DNA of 41,153 nt from Brevundimonas abyssalis TAR-001 (GCF_000466985.1 NZ_BATC01000019.1:1-41153); one strand, 5' to 3'. Shown: positions 10,030 to 18,900, counted from the stretch's first letter. The notes: a model not told the origin generated them from the sequence alone. Made by a program: numbers and translations.

Positions 10030-10898
10030 CGAGAGAGAACGCTCGCATCATCGTTGAAGATGTGGGCAGCGCCGCCATCTCGGCACTGATCGACACGGCA
10101 CCGGACATCGCCCTAAGCGTAGGTAAGGAGTTGCTCGGGCTCGACCGCAAGAAGGCATACCGACTGACCCACTTCGCGCTGCGAGTCGCTCAGGGTCTGT
10201 CGGGAACCGAACCGACGCTGGCGAAAAAGATCTTTGATCGGTTCGCGAAAGAGCAAGGCGTCGTGACCTACATCATGGGGGCTTCGTCCGTTTCGCTCAC
10301 AGCGCTCACCATCTGGCAGGCGGCAGACAATTTTGAGATGGACGCGATCCGAACGCAGCGCCTGGATGCTGCTAAGACAGACCACCAGATCGCACAGGAA
10401 GTCATCGCCGCGTTGCAATCGGGCAAGTCAGCGTTTCTTGAGGCGTATGCGCGCAGCAAGCTTCAGAGCCCGGTGCCGGCGGACAATGCGCGAGGGATGA
10501 TGGTGTTGGGCTTCGGTCTCCAGACACCCTTCGCGGACGAGATATTGTCCCGCACTGCTTCGGAGGAAGGCCTGTTAGGCAAGGCTCTGAAGGCCGCCAA
10601 GTACGCCTACGAACGGAATGTCTGGGCCAAGGATTGGTATGACGAAATGACCGAGGCAACCTCTCCGGAAGAGTTCTGGCGGGCCAGCGTCTTGTTTCTC
10701 AAGATCGTCGATAGCCGATGCGACATGTGGGACCGTTCCGAGCTGCCCGCCGACAGCATCATGAAAGCCTTCGAACCCGGGGTCATGGATGAGATCAAGC
10801 GTCGTTCAGGCGCTTGGAAAACCCACCGCGAGAAGACGCTCTGCGGGGATAACGTTCCGTCCGAGGTGTTCCTAAGGCCGCAGCACCATCGCCGATGA
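9996..10898 (+). CDS. C-terminal continuation of, or coupled partner to, the Mrr-like STAND protein
   Basis: This frame encodes up to 300 residues, mostly helical, with no recognised domain. Its only early start is TTG at 9996, without a Shine-Dalgarno at proper distance, and it overlaps the end of the STAND gene by 34 bases. If one base is restored near 10006, the STAND C-terminus reads straight through: ...FDARHRSYWES then FRSFDQSLTRENARIIVEDVG. This reads as one uninterrupted helical protein. I therefore favour a single STAND protein of about 1540 residues interrupted by a 1-base deletion. No slippery heptamer is present at the junction, so programmed frameshifting is unlikely. The alternative is a separate, translationally coupled accessory gene. 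A 300-residue repeat-like tail would be expected in the ligand-sensing part. Confidence 0.6.
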   Translation: MGVFRSFDQSLTRENARIIVEDVGSAAISALIDTAPDIALSVGKELLGLDRKKAYRLTHFALRVAQGLSGTEPTLAKKIFDRFAKEQGVVTYIMGASSVSLTALTIWQAADNFEMDAIRTQRLDAAKTDHQIAQEVIAALQSGKSAFLEAYARSKLQSPVPADNARGMMVLGFGLQTPFADEILSRTASEEGLLGKALKAAKYAYERNVWAKDWYDEMTEATSPEEFWRASVLFLKIVDSRCDMWDRSELPADSIMKAFEPGVMDEIKRRSGAWKTHREKTLCGDNVPSEVFLRPQHHRR

Positions 10899-10984
10899 CG
10901 AAAGAGGCAATGACCATCCCTGACTGGCAATCACTCGGACCGACTGGATCTGCTCATTGTGCCAATGTCCGTTTATGGCGCTTT

Positions 10985-11899
10985 TCAGCCTTCGTCGGCA
11001 CCCAAATGATCTAGGCGGTTCCGGCAGATCGTTTCGACCGTATCCTCGAGCACCCGAAGTCGCTCTAGCATCCAAGCGAGTTCCTCGGGAGTCACTCGAT
11101 AATGCTCTGAGTACCGCGCCTTTACGTATGCCGCACGGAGCAGTTCGAAGCATCGCTTCTGAAACTTTGTCTCAGTCGGCCAGGCATCTGCTAACCGCGC
11201 ATCAATCGGTTCGGCCGCGTTTCGCAGGCGAACAAGATTGTGGGACTTCGGCGTATAGAGCGTCGCGGCCAACAAAACGGCGTTGTAAAAATTCTCGGCG
11301 GCTTGGTGGAGATGAAACGCAGCTAGGCTGTTCCATTGATTTTCGATGTCCAGTCGCGCGTGCGTGATAAAGCGGCTCGCTGCCATCATATGCTCGCCGT
11401 AATACTTCTCCGCCTCCTTGACTGCTGTTTCGCTCGGCAACGGCTGAGGGTCAACGAACGGATTATTCGGCTCTTCAAACAGCACCACGCCCTCGCGCAC
11501 GATGTCGGCGAAGAAATACCGCCCCTGAGCCAGTGCATTGTTCACGTCATCCAGCGAATGGATGATCAGGTCAGCCGGAGTGCGAAGATTGGCTCCAGAA
11601 GCGAGGTCTGCGCGCAGTCGCTTCTCGGCGCCTTCCCAGAACTCCAGCCCATCCGTAAGGTTCTCGTCGCTGACCACGATCAGCAGATCGAAGTCGGAGA
11701 AGTAGCGACCGACCGGGTCCTCGACCCAATCACCACGCGCGTATGATCCGTATAGGATGACCTTGAGAATCTGGCCGTCTTTCACGCCTTTTGCGCGGCG
11801 ATTGGCGATGGCTTTGCGAAACTCGTCCTTGATCACGCCGAGCACGTGGTTCAACTCGCGGCGCTTTCCGAGCGGCAGATGTTCGAGACTCGTTTTCAT
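10985..11899 (-). CDS. Nucleotidyltransferase (MNT) and HEPN domain fusion protein
   Basis: The product is 304 residues. The N-terminal half is a minimal nucleotidyltransferase: LYGSYARGD followed by SDFDLLIVV gives the GS...DxD catalytic signature of the pol-beta superfamily. The C-terminal half is a HEPN domain (AAFHLHQAAENFYNAVL helix, then AYVKARYSEHY and TPEELAWMLERL). In two-gene MntA/HepT modules the MNT protein AMPylates and silences the HEPN RNase; here both are on one chain, as in a common bacterial family of nucleotidyltransferase-HEPN proteins. The start is taken at ATG 11899, preceded by AAGGGGAAG at good spacing. An upstream in-frame ATG at 11983 overlaps traD, lacks such a site and adds only a basic tail. 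It lies between the defence genes and transfer genes, so a defence or toxin-antitoxin role is plausible but inferred. Confidence 0.85.
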   Translation of the reverse strand: MKTSLEHLPLGKRRELNHVLGVIKDEFRKAIANRRAKGVKDGQILKVILYGSYARGDWVEDPVGRYFSDFDLLIVVSDENLTDGLEFWEGAEKRLRADLASGANLRTPADLIIHSLDDVNNALAQGRYFFADIVREGVVLFEEPNNPFVDPQPLPSETAVKEAEKYYGEHMMAASRFITHARLDIENQWNSLAAFHLHQAAENFYNAVLLAATLYTPKSHNLVRLRNAAEPIDARLADAWPTETKFQKRCFELLRAAYVKARYSEHYRVTPEELAWMLERLRVLEDTVETICRNRLDHLGADEG

Positions 11900-11976
11900 C
11901 TCACGAGTCTTCCCCTTACCGCCGCGCTTCGCAAGGCGAAGCTCCTCGCGGCCGGCCCGGTGGTATTCGCGGCGGA

Positions 11977-12252
11977 TCACCATGGGGCCAGAGCTTCGTC
12001 GTTGGCGGACTCCTTGTCACCCCCAAAGCCGCGTCGGCCTTTTCGTTTCAGGACCCCCAGAGCTGTGTCTCGCCGGTCGGATTGCAGCAGTTCGGAGACG
12101 AGCAGGAGGCCGCCGAACAGGACGGTGCGGTCATCGCCAGTCAGTTCGACCAGCTTGGCCTTCTGAACGAGCCCGCCCAGTTCAATCAGCCTGCGCGTGC
12201 GGGCGCGGCGGTCGGCCTTTCGCTCGTGCCGATGTGCGCGCGCCAGAACCAT
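11977..12252 (-). CDS. traD: Conjugal transfer protein TraD (small Ti-plasmid type)
   Basis: The product is a 91-residue basic protein. The central TRRLIELGGLVQKAKLVEL and DDRTVLFGGLLLVSELL segments match the small TraD family found beside traA and traC on rhizobial plasmids and in alphaproteobacterial elements. It is not the large VirD4-like coupling protein also called TraD. The start is the ATG at 12252, one base after the traC stop (TGAGATG), so the two genes are almost certainly co-translated. A longer open frame extending up to 12471 in this phase runs inside traC and reads as shadow sequence. It probably assists relaxosome formation at oriT with TraC and TraA; the exact function of this family is not well established. 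Confidence 0.8.
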   Translation of the reverse strand: MVLARAHRHERKADRRARTRRLIELGGLVQKAKLVELTGDDRTVLFGGLLLVSELLQSDRRDTALGVLKRKGRRGFGGDKESANDEALAPW

Positions 12253-12253
12253 C

Positions 12254-12556
12254 TCAGCCCGCCGCCTGAGCGCCGGGAGTCTGGCCAGCTGTCTGGCGAG
12301 CGCGGTCAGGTTTGCCCGGAGCCTTGCGTTCGCCGCGAAAGAACCGCTCGCCGTCTCGCTTCCAGACGGCGCGGACCGCGCCGTCCCGTTCAGCGGCCAT
12401 GGCCAACAGAGCGCCAGCCAAGGTGTCCATGTCGAGGGCGTCGGCGCCGGCGGCGCCGACCAGCTCGCCAAGCTGAGTGACGCGCCTGGCTTTCAGCGCC
12501 GAGGCGCGTTCGGCCAGCGCGGCCAGCTCTGCATCAATGTCCCTTGGCTTGCGCAT
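12254..12556 (-). CDS. traC: Conjugal transfer protein TraC (Ti-plasmid type)
   Basis: The product is 100 residues. The pattern DIDAELAALAERASALKARR, then VTQLGELVGAAGADALDMDT and LAGALLA, is the hallmark of the rhizobial TraC-like family, a small relaxosome accessory encoded divergently from traA. It is unrelated to IncP TraC primase. The ATG at 12556 is preceded by GGAGGGAGCAGG, a strong ribosome-binding site. The C-terminus is basic (RGERKAPGKPDRARQ), consistent with DNA binding. It forms an operon with traD downstream. Unlike Ti plasmids, a mucR-like gene lies between traC and the presumed oriT/traA. Confidence 0.82.
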   Translation of the reverse strand: MRKPRDIDAELAALAERASALKARRVTQLGELVGAAGADALDMDTLAGALLAMAAERDGAVRAVWKRDGERFFRGERKAPGKPDRARQTAGQTPGAQAAG

Positions 12557-12637
12557 CCTGCTCCCTCCGGTGCGATGGACTGGCGGAGAATAGCGGGTGC
12601 GGACTCCGTGTGCGCATCCGTAAGCCTACGGTGGCCG

Positions 12638-12663
12638 CGCGCGGGCGCAGATGCGCCCGCGCG
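12638..12663 (-). terminator. Strong GC hairpin downstream of the mucR-like gene
   Basis: A perfect 12-bp inverted repeat (12638-12649 with 12652-12663) and a 2-base loop begins six bases after the stop of the minus-strand mucR-like gene. There is no T run, so it is a structure barrier or weak terminator rather than a classic intrinsic terminator. It separates mucR from traC. Confidence 0.45.
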
Positions 12664-12668
12664 TACGC

Positions 12669-13106
12669 TCACGCCTTGGGCTTTCGCGGTTTCCTGGCGG
12701 GCTTTCGCCCGCCTTGGCCGAGGCCCATGGACTTGGCCAGTTCGGAGCGGGCCTTGGCGTAGTTGGGCGCCACCATCGGATAATCCGACGGGAGGCCCCA
12801 CTTCGCCCGGTATTCCTCCGGCGTCATGTCGTACTTGGTGGACAGGTGGCGCTTGAGCGACTTGTACTTGGACCCGTCCTCAAGGCTGATGATGTAGTCC
12901 GGCGTGACGCTCCTGCGTATCGGCACCGCCGGGGCCTGCGGCTCCACTTCCGGCTCTAATCCCGACGGCATTCCCGCCAGCACCGCGTGCACGCTGGTGA
13001 TCAGGTTCGCCAGGGCGTCCGGCGCCACGGCATTGTTCGACACATAGGCAGAGACGATGTCGGTGGTCATGCCGACCAGATCGGCCTCAGGGCGGGTCTC
13101 ATCCAT
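12669..13106 (-). CDS. MucR/Ros-family transcriptional regulator with degenerate zinc site
   Basis: The product is 145 residues. The C-terminal half is typical of the alphaproteobacterial Ros/MucR family: SLEDGSKYKSLKRHLSTKYD, then MTPEEYRAKWGLPSDYPMVA and NYAKARSELAKSMGLG. These proteins bind AT-rich promoter DNA and often silence horizontally acquired or surface genes. The Ros zinc finger uses Cys-X2-Cys(or Asp) and two His. Here the first Cys position is Ser, the second is Asp, the His in KRHL is kept, and the last His appears replaced (STKYD). Zinc binding is therefore doubtful; zinc-less Ros homologues are known in Mesorhizobium. Start: ATG 13106 with GGAGA upstream. It may control the adjacent tra genes, by inference. 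Confidence 0.85.
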   Translation of the reverse strand: MDETRPEADLVGMTTDIVSAYVSNNAVAPDALANLITSVHAVLAGMPSGLEPEVEPQAPAVPIRRSVTPDYIISLEDGSKYKSLKRHLSTKYDMTPEEYRAKWGLPSDYPMVAPNYAKARSELAKSMGLGQGGRKPARKPRKPKA

Positions 13107-13242
13107 GGAATGCGGTCTCCAGAGCGCAGGTAAGCTGAGCGTCGCAAGTTGCACGGACGCCGTGTGCTTGCAAACCGGTCAGCTTCATTAAGAGGGTGGA
13201 GGCTCTTCCGTAGCCCTACGGGTCGCGAAGCGCCCCTCACGA

Positions 13243-13286
13243 CGGACAGGATGTCCGGAGTGCGCGCTTATACGTCGTTCCGACGT
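13243..13286. other. Candidate origin of transfer (oriT)
   Basis: Two short inverted repeats lie just ahead of traA: CGGACA/TGTCCG (13243-13248 and 13252-13257) and ACGTCG/CGACGT (13272-13277 and 13281-13286). Between them the minus strand reads TAAGCGCGCACT, close to the RSF1010/Ti-type nick core TAAATGCGCCCT as I recall it (9 of 12 positions). Location between divergent transfer genes and traA is where Ti-type elements carry oriT. The nick site itself cannot be proved by reading. Confidence 0.5.
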
Positions 13287-13312
13287 GCGCTTTGCTTCGG
13301 AGCAGAGCCCCG

Positions 13313-15526
13313 GTGGCGATCTACCACTTCTCCGCCAAGGTCATCGCCCGCTCGGCGGGCCGCAGCGCCGTGGCGGCGGCGGCCTATCGCTCGGCGTCCC
13401 GTCTCTACGACGAGCGCACCGAGCGGCCTTGCGACTACACACGCAAGTCGGGCGTGCTGCATTCCGAGATCATGGCGCCGGCGCACGCGCCCGAGCGCTG
13501 GCAGGACCGGCAGGCGCTTTGGAACGAGGTGGAGTGGGGCGAGAAGCGCAAGGACGCCCAACTGGCCCGCGAGATCGAGTTCGCCCTGCCGCGAGAGATG
13601 CAGCCGGACGACGCCATCGAACTGGCCCGGTCCTTCGTCCAGCGCGAGTTCGTGGACCGGGGGATGGTCGCTGACCTGAACGTCCACTGCGACATCGGCG
13701 AGGACGGCCTGCCCAGACCCCATGCCCACGTGATGCTGGCCATGCGCGGGGTCACCAGGGACGGCTTCGGCGCCAAGGTGCGGGACTGGAACAGCACCGC
13801 CCTCCTGGAGCACTGGCGCGAGGCCTGGGCCGAGCATGTGAACGAGCGATTGGCCCAGCTGGACCTGGACATCCGCATCGATCACCGCAGCCTGCATGAC
13901 CAGGGCATTGACCTTGAGCCCCAGCCGAAGATCGGCCCGGCCGCCACGCGGTTGGAGGCGCGCGGCCGGGCCTCGGAACGGATTGAAGATCACCGGGCCG
14001 TCGCCCGCAGGAACGGCGACCTTATCATCCGCGATCCGGCTCACGCCCTGGAGGCGCTGACCTACAATCAGGCGAGCTTCAGCCGCCATGACCTGGCCCG
14101 GTTCGTGTTCGCGCGCACGGATGGCAAGGACCAGTTTGACCAAGCCATGGGAGCCATCCTGTCGTCACGCGCTCTGGTGCGTCTGGGTGAGGACGAGCGC
14201 GGCCGCGAGCGCTTCACCAGCGCCGACATTGTGCGGGCGGAGCAGACGCTGATCCGCGCCGCCGATGGATTGGCGGGCGGCAACCATCACCCCGTGAGCG
14301 AAAGGGCCGTCAGCGCAGCGGCGCGCGTTGTCCAACACGGCGACCGGCCGCTCACCAAGGATCAGGTTCTGGCCTTGAGCCACGTGCTTCAAAGCGACGG
14401 CCTGTCGGCCGTGGTCGGCTACGCCGGGACCGGCAAGAGCGCCATGCTAGGGGCGGCGCGTCTGGCGTGGGAGGCGCAGGGGTATCGGGTGCGGGGCGCG
14501 GCGCTGTCTGGCATCGCCGCAGAGAGCCTTGAGAAGGGCTCGGGGATCGCCTCGCGCACGCTGGCCAGCCTGGAGTACGCATGGGCGCGGGACCGGGACC
14601 GTCTGACGGCCAACGACGTGCTGGTGATCGACGAGGCGGGCATGGCGGGGACGCGGCAGATGGCGCGCATCCTGAACGAAGCGATGCTCTCCGGCGCCAA
14701 GGTGGTGCTGGCCGGGGATCCGGAACAGTTGCAGGCCATTGAGGCGGGCGCGCCGTTCCGCAGGGTGGTGGAGCGCCACGGCGCCGCCGAGATCACCGAG
14801 GTACTCAGGCAGAGAACGGACTGGCAGCGGCAGGCGACGCGCGAGCTGGCCACGGGCGGCACGGCGGAGGCGCTGGCCCGCTATGAACAGGCCGGTGCGG
14901 TCACGGGCCATGACACCCGCACCGATGCGCGCGCGGCGCTGGTGGCGGAGTGGGCGGATGACCGGCGGCGCAATCCAGCCGCCTCACGCATGATGATGGC
15001 CTATACCCGCGCGGACGTGGCCGAGCTCAACCGGCTGGCGCGGGCGGCGCTGAGGGCCGACGGCGCCTTGGGCGACGATCAGGTGATGGAGACCCCGCGA
15101 GGGCCGGTCGCGTTCGCCGCCGGGGACCGGGTGATGTTCATCAGGAACGAGCGGTCGCTGGGGGTGAAGAACGGGACGCTGGGGACACTGGTCCGCATCA
15201 GCGGATCAGAGCTAGAGGTGAGGCTCGACGACGCCAGAACCTTGCGGTTCGACCGCAAGGACTATGCGGACCTAGCGCACGGCTACGCCGCCACCATCCA
15301 CAAGGTCCAAGGCGCAACCTTCGACGAGGCCTATGTGCTGGCCAGTTCGCACATGGACCGGCATGCGGCGTATGTGGCCATGAGCCGTCACAGGGATGCG
15401 GTGAGTTTGCGGTTTGGGCGCGAGGAGTTTGCGGAAACCATAGTTCTCGCTCTGGGGTTGGGGCGCAGTCCGGCGAAGAGCGGCCAAGCTGTTGAGCGGC
15501 ACCAGGAAAGAGACTCCGGCAGGTAG
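13313..15526 (+). CDS. traA: TraA-type conjugative relaxase-helicase (MobQ/MobA-MobL family), short form
   Basis: The product is 737 residues from GTG 13313, chosen because the family begins MAIYHFS and GGAGCAGAG precedes it; an in-frame TTG at 13292 is the alternative. The N-terminal MobA/MobL relaxase (about 1-230) has AIYHFSAKVI with Tyr4, NVHCD, and the metal-binding PHAHVMLAMR at about 136-145. The C-terminal part is a RecD-like superfamily 1 helicase with Walker A GYAGTGKSAML (about 369) and Walker B VLVIDEAG (about 437). The final motif is YVAMSRHRDAVSLRFG. TraA nicks and unwinds oriT. Ti-plasmid TraA is about 1100 residues, so this version lacks the long tail beyond the helicase. No matching frame continues downstream, so it is a true short form or an old truncation. 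Confidence 0.9.
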   Translation: MAIYHFSAKVIARSAGRSAVAAAAYRSASRLYDERTERPCDYTRKSGVLHSEIMAPAHAPERWQDRQALWNEVEWGEKRKDAQLAREIEFALPREMQPDDAIELARSFVQREFVDRGMVADLNVHCDIGEDGLPRPHAHVMLAMRGVTRDGFGAKVRDWNSTALLEHWREAWAEHVNERLAQLDLDIRIDHRSLHDQGIDLEPQPKIGPAATRLEARGRASERIEDHRAVARRNGDLIIRDPAHALEALTYNQASFSRHDLARFVFARTDGKDQFDQAMGAILSSRALVRLGEDERGRERFTSADIVRAEQTLIRAADGLAGGNHHPVSERAVSAAARVVQHGDRPLTKDQVLALSHVLQSDGLSAVVGYAGTGKSAMLGAARLAWEAQGYRVRGAALSGIAAESLEKGSGIASRTLASLEYAWARDRDRLTANDVLVIDEAGMAGTRQMARILNEAMLSGAKVVLAGDPEQLQAIEAGAPFRRVVERHGAAEITEVLRQRTDWQRQATRELATGGTAEALARYEQAGAVTGHDTRTDARAALVAEWADDRRRNPAASRMMMAYTRADVAELNRLARAALRADGALGDDQVMETPRGPVAFAAGDRVMFIRNERSLGVKNGTLGTLVRISGSELEVRLDDARTLRFDRKDYADLAHGYAATIHKVQGATFDEAYVLASSHMDRHAAYVAMSRHRDAVSLRFGREEFAETIVLALGLGRSPAKSGQAVERHQERDSGR

Positions 15527-15540
15527 CACCTGCCCATTTT
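15518..15540 (+). terminator. Possible intrinsic terminator at the end of traA
   Basis: GGCAGGT (15518-15524) pairs perfectly with ACCTGCC (15528-15534) across a 3-base loop, followed by CATTTT. The hairpin includes the traA stop codon (TAG, 15524-15526). The stem is short and the T run only four long, so termination is probably partial. Confidence 0.5.
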
Positions 15541-15622
15541 ACACGCTTAACGCGCGACAATTCGCTTGACGGATGAGCGTTGCCAATCCAGCGTTCGGTT
15601 AGTCCCAGCGCGGAGATTGAGC

Positions 15623-15934
15623 ATGCTGAGAATCCTGACGCTCAGCGCTGTTCTGGGCATGTCTGCTTCGGTGGCAGCAGCCCAAGAGACGACCACCTAC
15701 ACCTATGACGTTCATGGCCGGCTCATTGGAGCGAGCCGGAGCACGGGTCCCAACACCGCCTATGCCTACGACGGCGGCGACAGCCGCACCTCCAGGGTGA
15801 CCACGGGTGCGTCATCGCTCATGGCGGAGCCGAACCCGGAAACGGCGAACGCTGACCCGAACGAGCCGGATGCCGCGGACGGCGCTGATGCACTCGTTAC
15901 GCCTACGCAGGACGAAGCCGAACACGACGACTGA
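15623..15934 (+). CDS. Small exported protein with YD-repeat motifs
   Basis: The product is 103 residues. It has a Sec signal peptide ([20 protein letters not shown], cleavage near AAA-Q), then one or two YD-like motifs ([16 protein letters not shown] and [13 protein letters not shown]), and ends in an acidic, disordered tail rich in Asp, Glu and Pro. A good ribosome-binding site (GGAG, seven bases upstream) fixes the ATG at 15623; the open frame extends further up without one. It lies 25 bases before the large Rhs gene and is probably co-transcribed. It could be a duplicated fragment of the Rhs gene or a dedicated accessory. No function is known to me. Confidence 0.65.
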   Translation: MLRILTLSAVLGMSASVAAAQETTTYTYDVHGRLIGASRSTGPNTAYAYDGGDSRTSRVTTGASSLMAEPNPETANADPNEPDAADGADALVTPTQDEAEHDD

Positions 15935-15959
15935 AGAAATTCACGGCCGGGAGGGGCTC

Positions 15960-18900
15960 ATGGGCTGGACCAACACTTCGCGCACGCTGTTGATGACGGG
16001 CGCGGCGGCCATTGGGCTGATCTGCGCCAATCCGGCGCTGGCCCAGCAGCAGGTGGTGCCGCCGGAGCACTATTCCCTGGATGGACGCGGTGTGGATCTG
16101 GTTCGTGGCCAGTTCATTCATGTGGCTGAAGAGGTGGTGATCGGTCAGCCGGGGAACGGCGGCATCGTCCATGGCCGCGTCTACACCGGAGATGGCTGGC
16201 GCGATCTTCTGTCTGGCACGATCATCACGGCCGGCTCCCGCTACACCGTCAGCCTGGGTGGAATCTCGGAGATATTCTTCCGCTCGGGGTCGACCTTCAC
16301 GCCGCAGTCCAATCGGGGCGCGACGCTAGTCCAGTCCGGTAACCAGTACATCTTCACCACCTCGGACGGCATGGTGGCAGTTTACAATACGCTGCTGGCC
16401 AATACGACCAACCCTTGGCCTGACAGCCACGCGCTAATCGAGTCCATCACCCAGCCTGCAGGCGAGAGGGTGAATTTCAACTACGCCACCATGCCCTACT
16501 GCGCTGACAATCCGCCCGGTCCGGACTGTCAGGACTGGCGTGAGGCGCTTCGGCTTCAGTCCGTGACCAACAATCGCGGGTATCAGGTCAACTTCTCGTA
16601 TCAGACCCCGGGTCTGAACGATCCGGCTGATGTCTACTTCCAGCGGATCGGGGCGGGCGGGATCAACCTGGCGGTCGAGTATTGCAATCCAAACGGGCCG
16701 ATCTGTTCCGGCGTGACCCACACCTGGCCCAGTGTGACCTACGCAGCGGGGACTGCGCCGTTCGAGGAGCTGGTCACCGACCAGTCCGGCCGCACGACGA
16801 CCTACCGCTTCAGTTCGATCAACGCCTTCCGCATGACCGGGCTGCGCCTGCCCGGCTCGACTGCGGACGACGTCACCATGACCTACACCGGATCGGGACT
16901 GGGGCTGGCGACCATAACCGTCGCCGGCTCCACCTGGGCTTATGCAAGGACCACCAGTGGGGGAACGCAAACTACGACCACCACCAATCCGGACGCCAGT
17001 ACGACCGTGGCCATAGCGGACGCCAGCCTGCGCCAGTTGACGTCTTTCCGTAACGAACTGAACCAGACCACGACCTTCCAATACGACACGCAGGGACGGC
17101 TGGAGCGAACCACCCTGCCTGAAGGCAACTACGCCCAGTACGGTTACGACAACCGGGGCAACGTCACCTCGGTGACCCAGGTCGCCAAATCGGGTTCAAG
17201 TCTCGCCAACATTGTGACCACGGCGGCCTATCCGGCCACCTGCTCGAACCCGGTCATTTGCAACCGACCCACCAGCGTCACGGACGCCCGGGGAAACACC
17301 ACCAACTTTACTTACGACGCCAGCCACGGCGGGGTGCTGACCATCACTGCTCCCGCCCCCACGACCGGGGCAGCCCGGCCGCAGACCCGGTTCGAGTACT
17401 GGACGACACGCGCCTGGTACTACACCGCGCCGGGAACGATCTCGTCCGCCCCGACCCAGGTGACCCTGCCCCGCGAAACCCGCGCCTGCGTCACCGGCGC
17501 CTCCTGCACCAACGCAGCCAACGAGGTGGTGACCACCCTCTTCTATGGCTCGGGAGGGACCACTTCGCCCACGAACCGGCTGCCCACCAGCGTCAACCAG
17601 CGCTCGGGAACCAGCAGCGTCACGGCCACCACGGCCTTCACCTATACCCCGAACGGCGACCTGGCCTCGGTCAACGGTCCGCTATCGGGAACCACGGACA
17701 CCGCCTATTACCGCTACGACGTGGCGCGCCAGTTGATCGGCCTGATCGGGCCGGACCCGGATGGGACCGGACCACTGCTGCGCCGAGCCCAGCGTTACAC
17801 CTACAATCCGCGCGGCCAGGTGACCCTGACCGAGCAGGGCACGGTGACCGGCCTGACCGATCCCAACTGGGCGGCCTTCGTCACGCTTCAGCGCCAGGCC
17901 AACCAGTACGATACGTATGGCCGTCCGACCCATACCCGTGTCCAGAGCTCAAACGGAACGACCCGCGCGCTCAGCCAGGTCAGCTATGACGCGCGTGGCC
18001 GGGTGGACTGCGTGGTCACGCGCATGAATCCGGCCACCTTCGCCAGCCCCCCGGCCGCCTGCAGTCTGGGGACGACCGGCTCGTTCGGACAGGACCGGAT
18101 TGTCCGCTACGGTTATAACGTGGCCAGCCGGGTCACCAGCCTGACCAGCGGTCACAACTCCAGCGCGCCCATCACCCAGAACCTCACCTGGACCCACAAC
18201 GGCCAGCTGGCCACCGCCCAGGATGGCGACGGCAATCTCTCGACCTGGATTTATGACGGCTTCGACCGGGTCTATCGGCTGCGGTTCCCCAATCCGTCGT
18301 CCAGCGGCAGTTCGACCTCGGACTATGGGCAGTACACCTACGATGCCAACTCCAACGTCACCACCTACCGCTCACGCGGGAACCAGACCTTCACCTCGAC
18401 CTACGACAATCTGAACCGCCGGACCCTCCTCACCACGCCGGGGACTATGGCCAACGTCACCTATGCCTACGACAATCTGAGCCGCCCGACCTCGGTCAGC
18501 CAACCGGGCCACGCCGTCACCTACGCCTGGGACGTCCTGAACCGGCTGACCAGCCAGACCGATCCGCTGGGAACCTTCGCGTTCCAGTACGACGCGGCCG
18601 GCCGTCGGACACGCATCACCTGGCCGGATGCCTTCTACGCTCAGTATGACTGGAACCTGTACGGCCAGGTTACGGCGGTCAGGGAAAACGGCGCCTCTTC
18701 CGGCGCCGGGGTGCTGGCGCAATACGCCTATGACAACCTCGGCCGCCGCACCGGCATCACCCGCGGCAACGGGGTGCCCACCAGCTATGGCTATGACGAC
18801 ATCGGCCGTCTGACCTCCATCGTGCACAACCTGGCCGGAACGGCCCAGGATGTGACCTTCACCATGGGCTACAACCCGGCGAGTCAGGTCACCAGCCGAA

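Noticed and set aside
11977..12471. 164-residue version of traD beginning inside traC
   Set aside because: Only the part after the ATG at 12252 matches the TraD family; the extension is traC read out of phase.
12197..12856. Plus-strand frames across the traC/traD/mucR region
   Set aside because: They run opposite recognised genes, start without ribosome-binding sites and have Arg/Ala-rich shadow composition.
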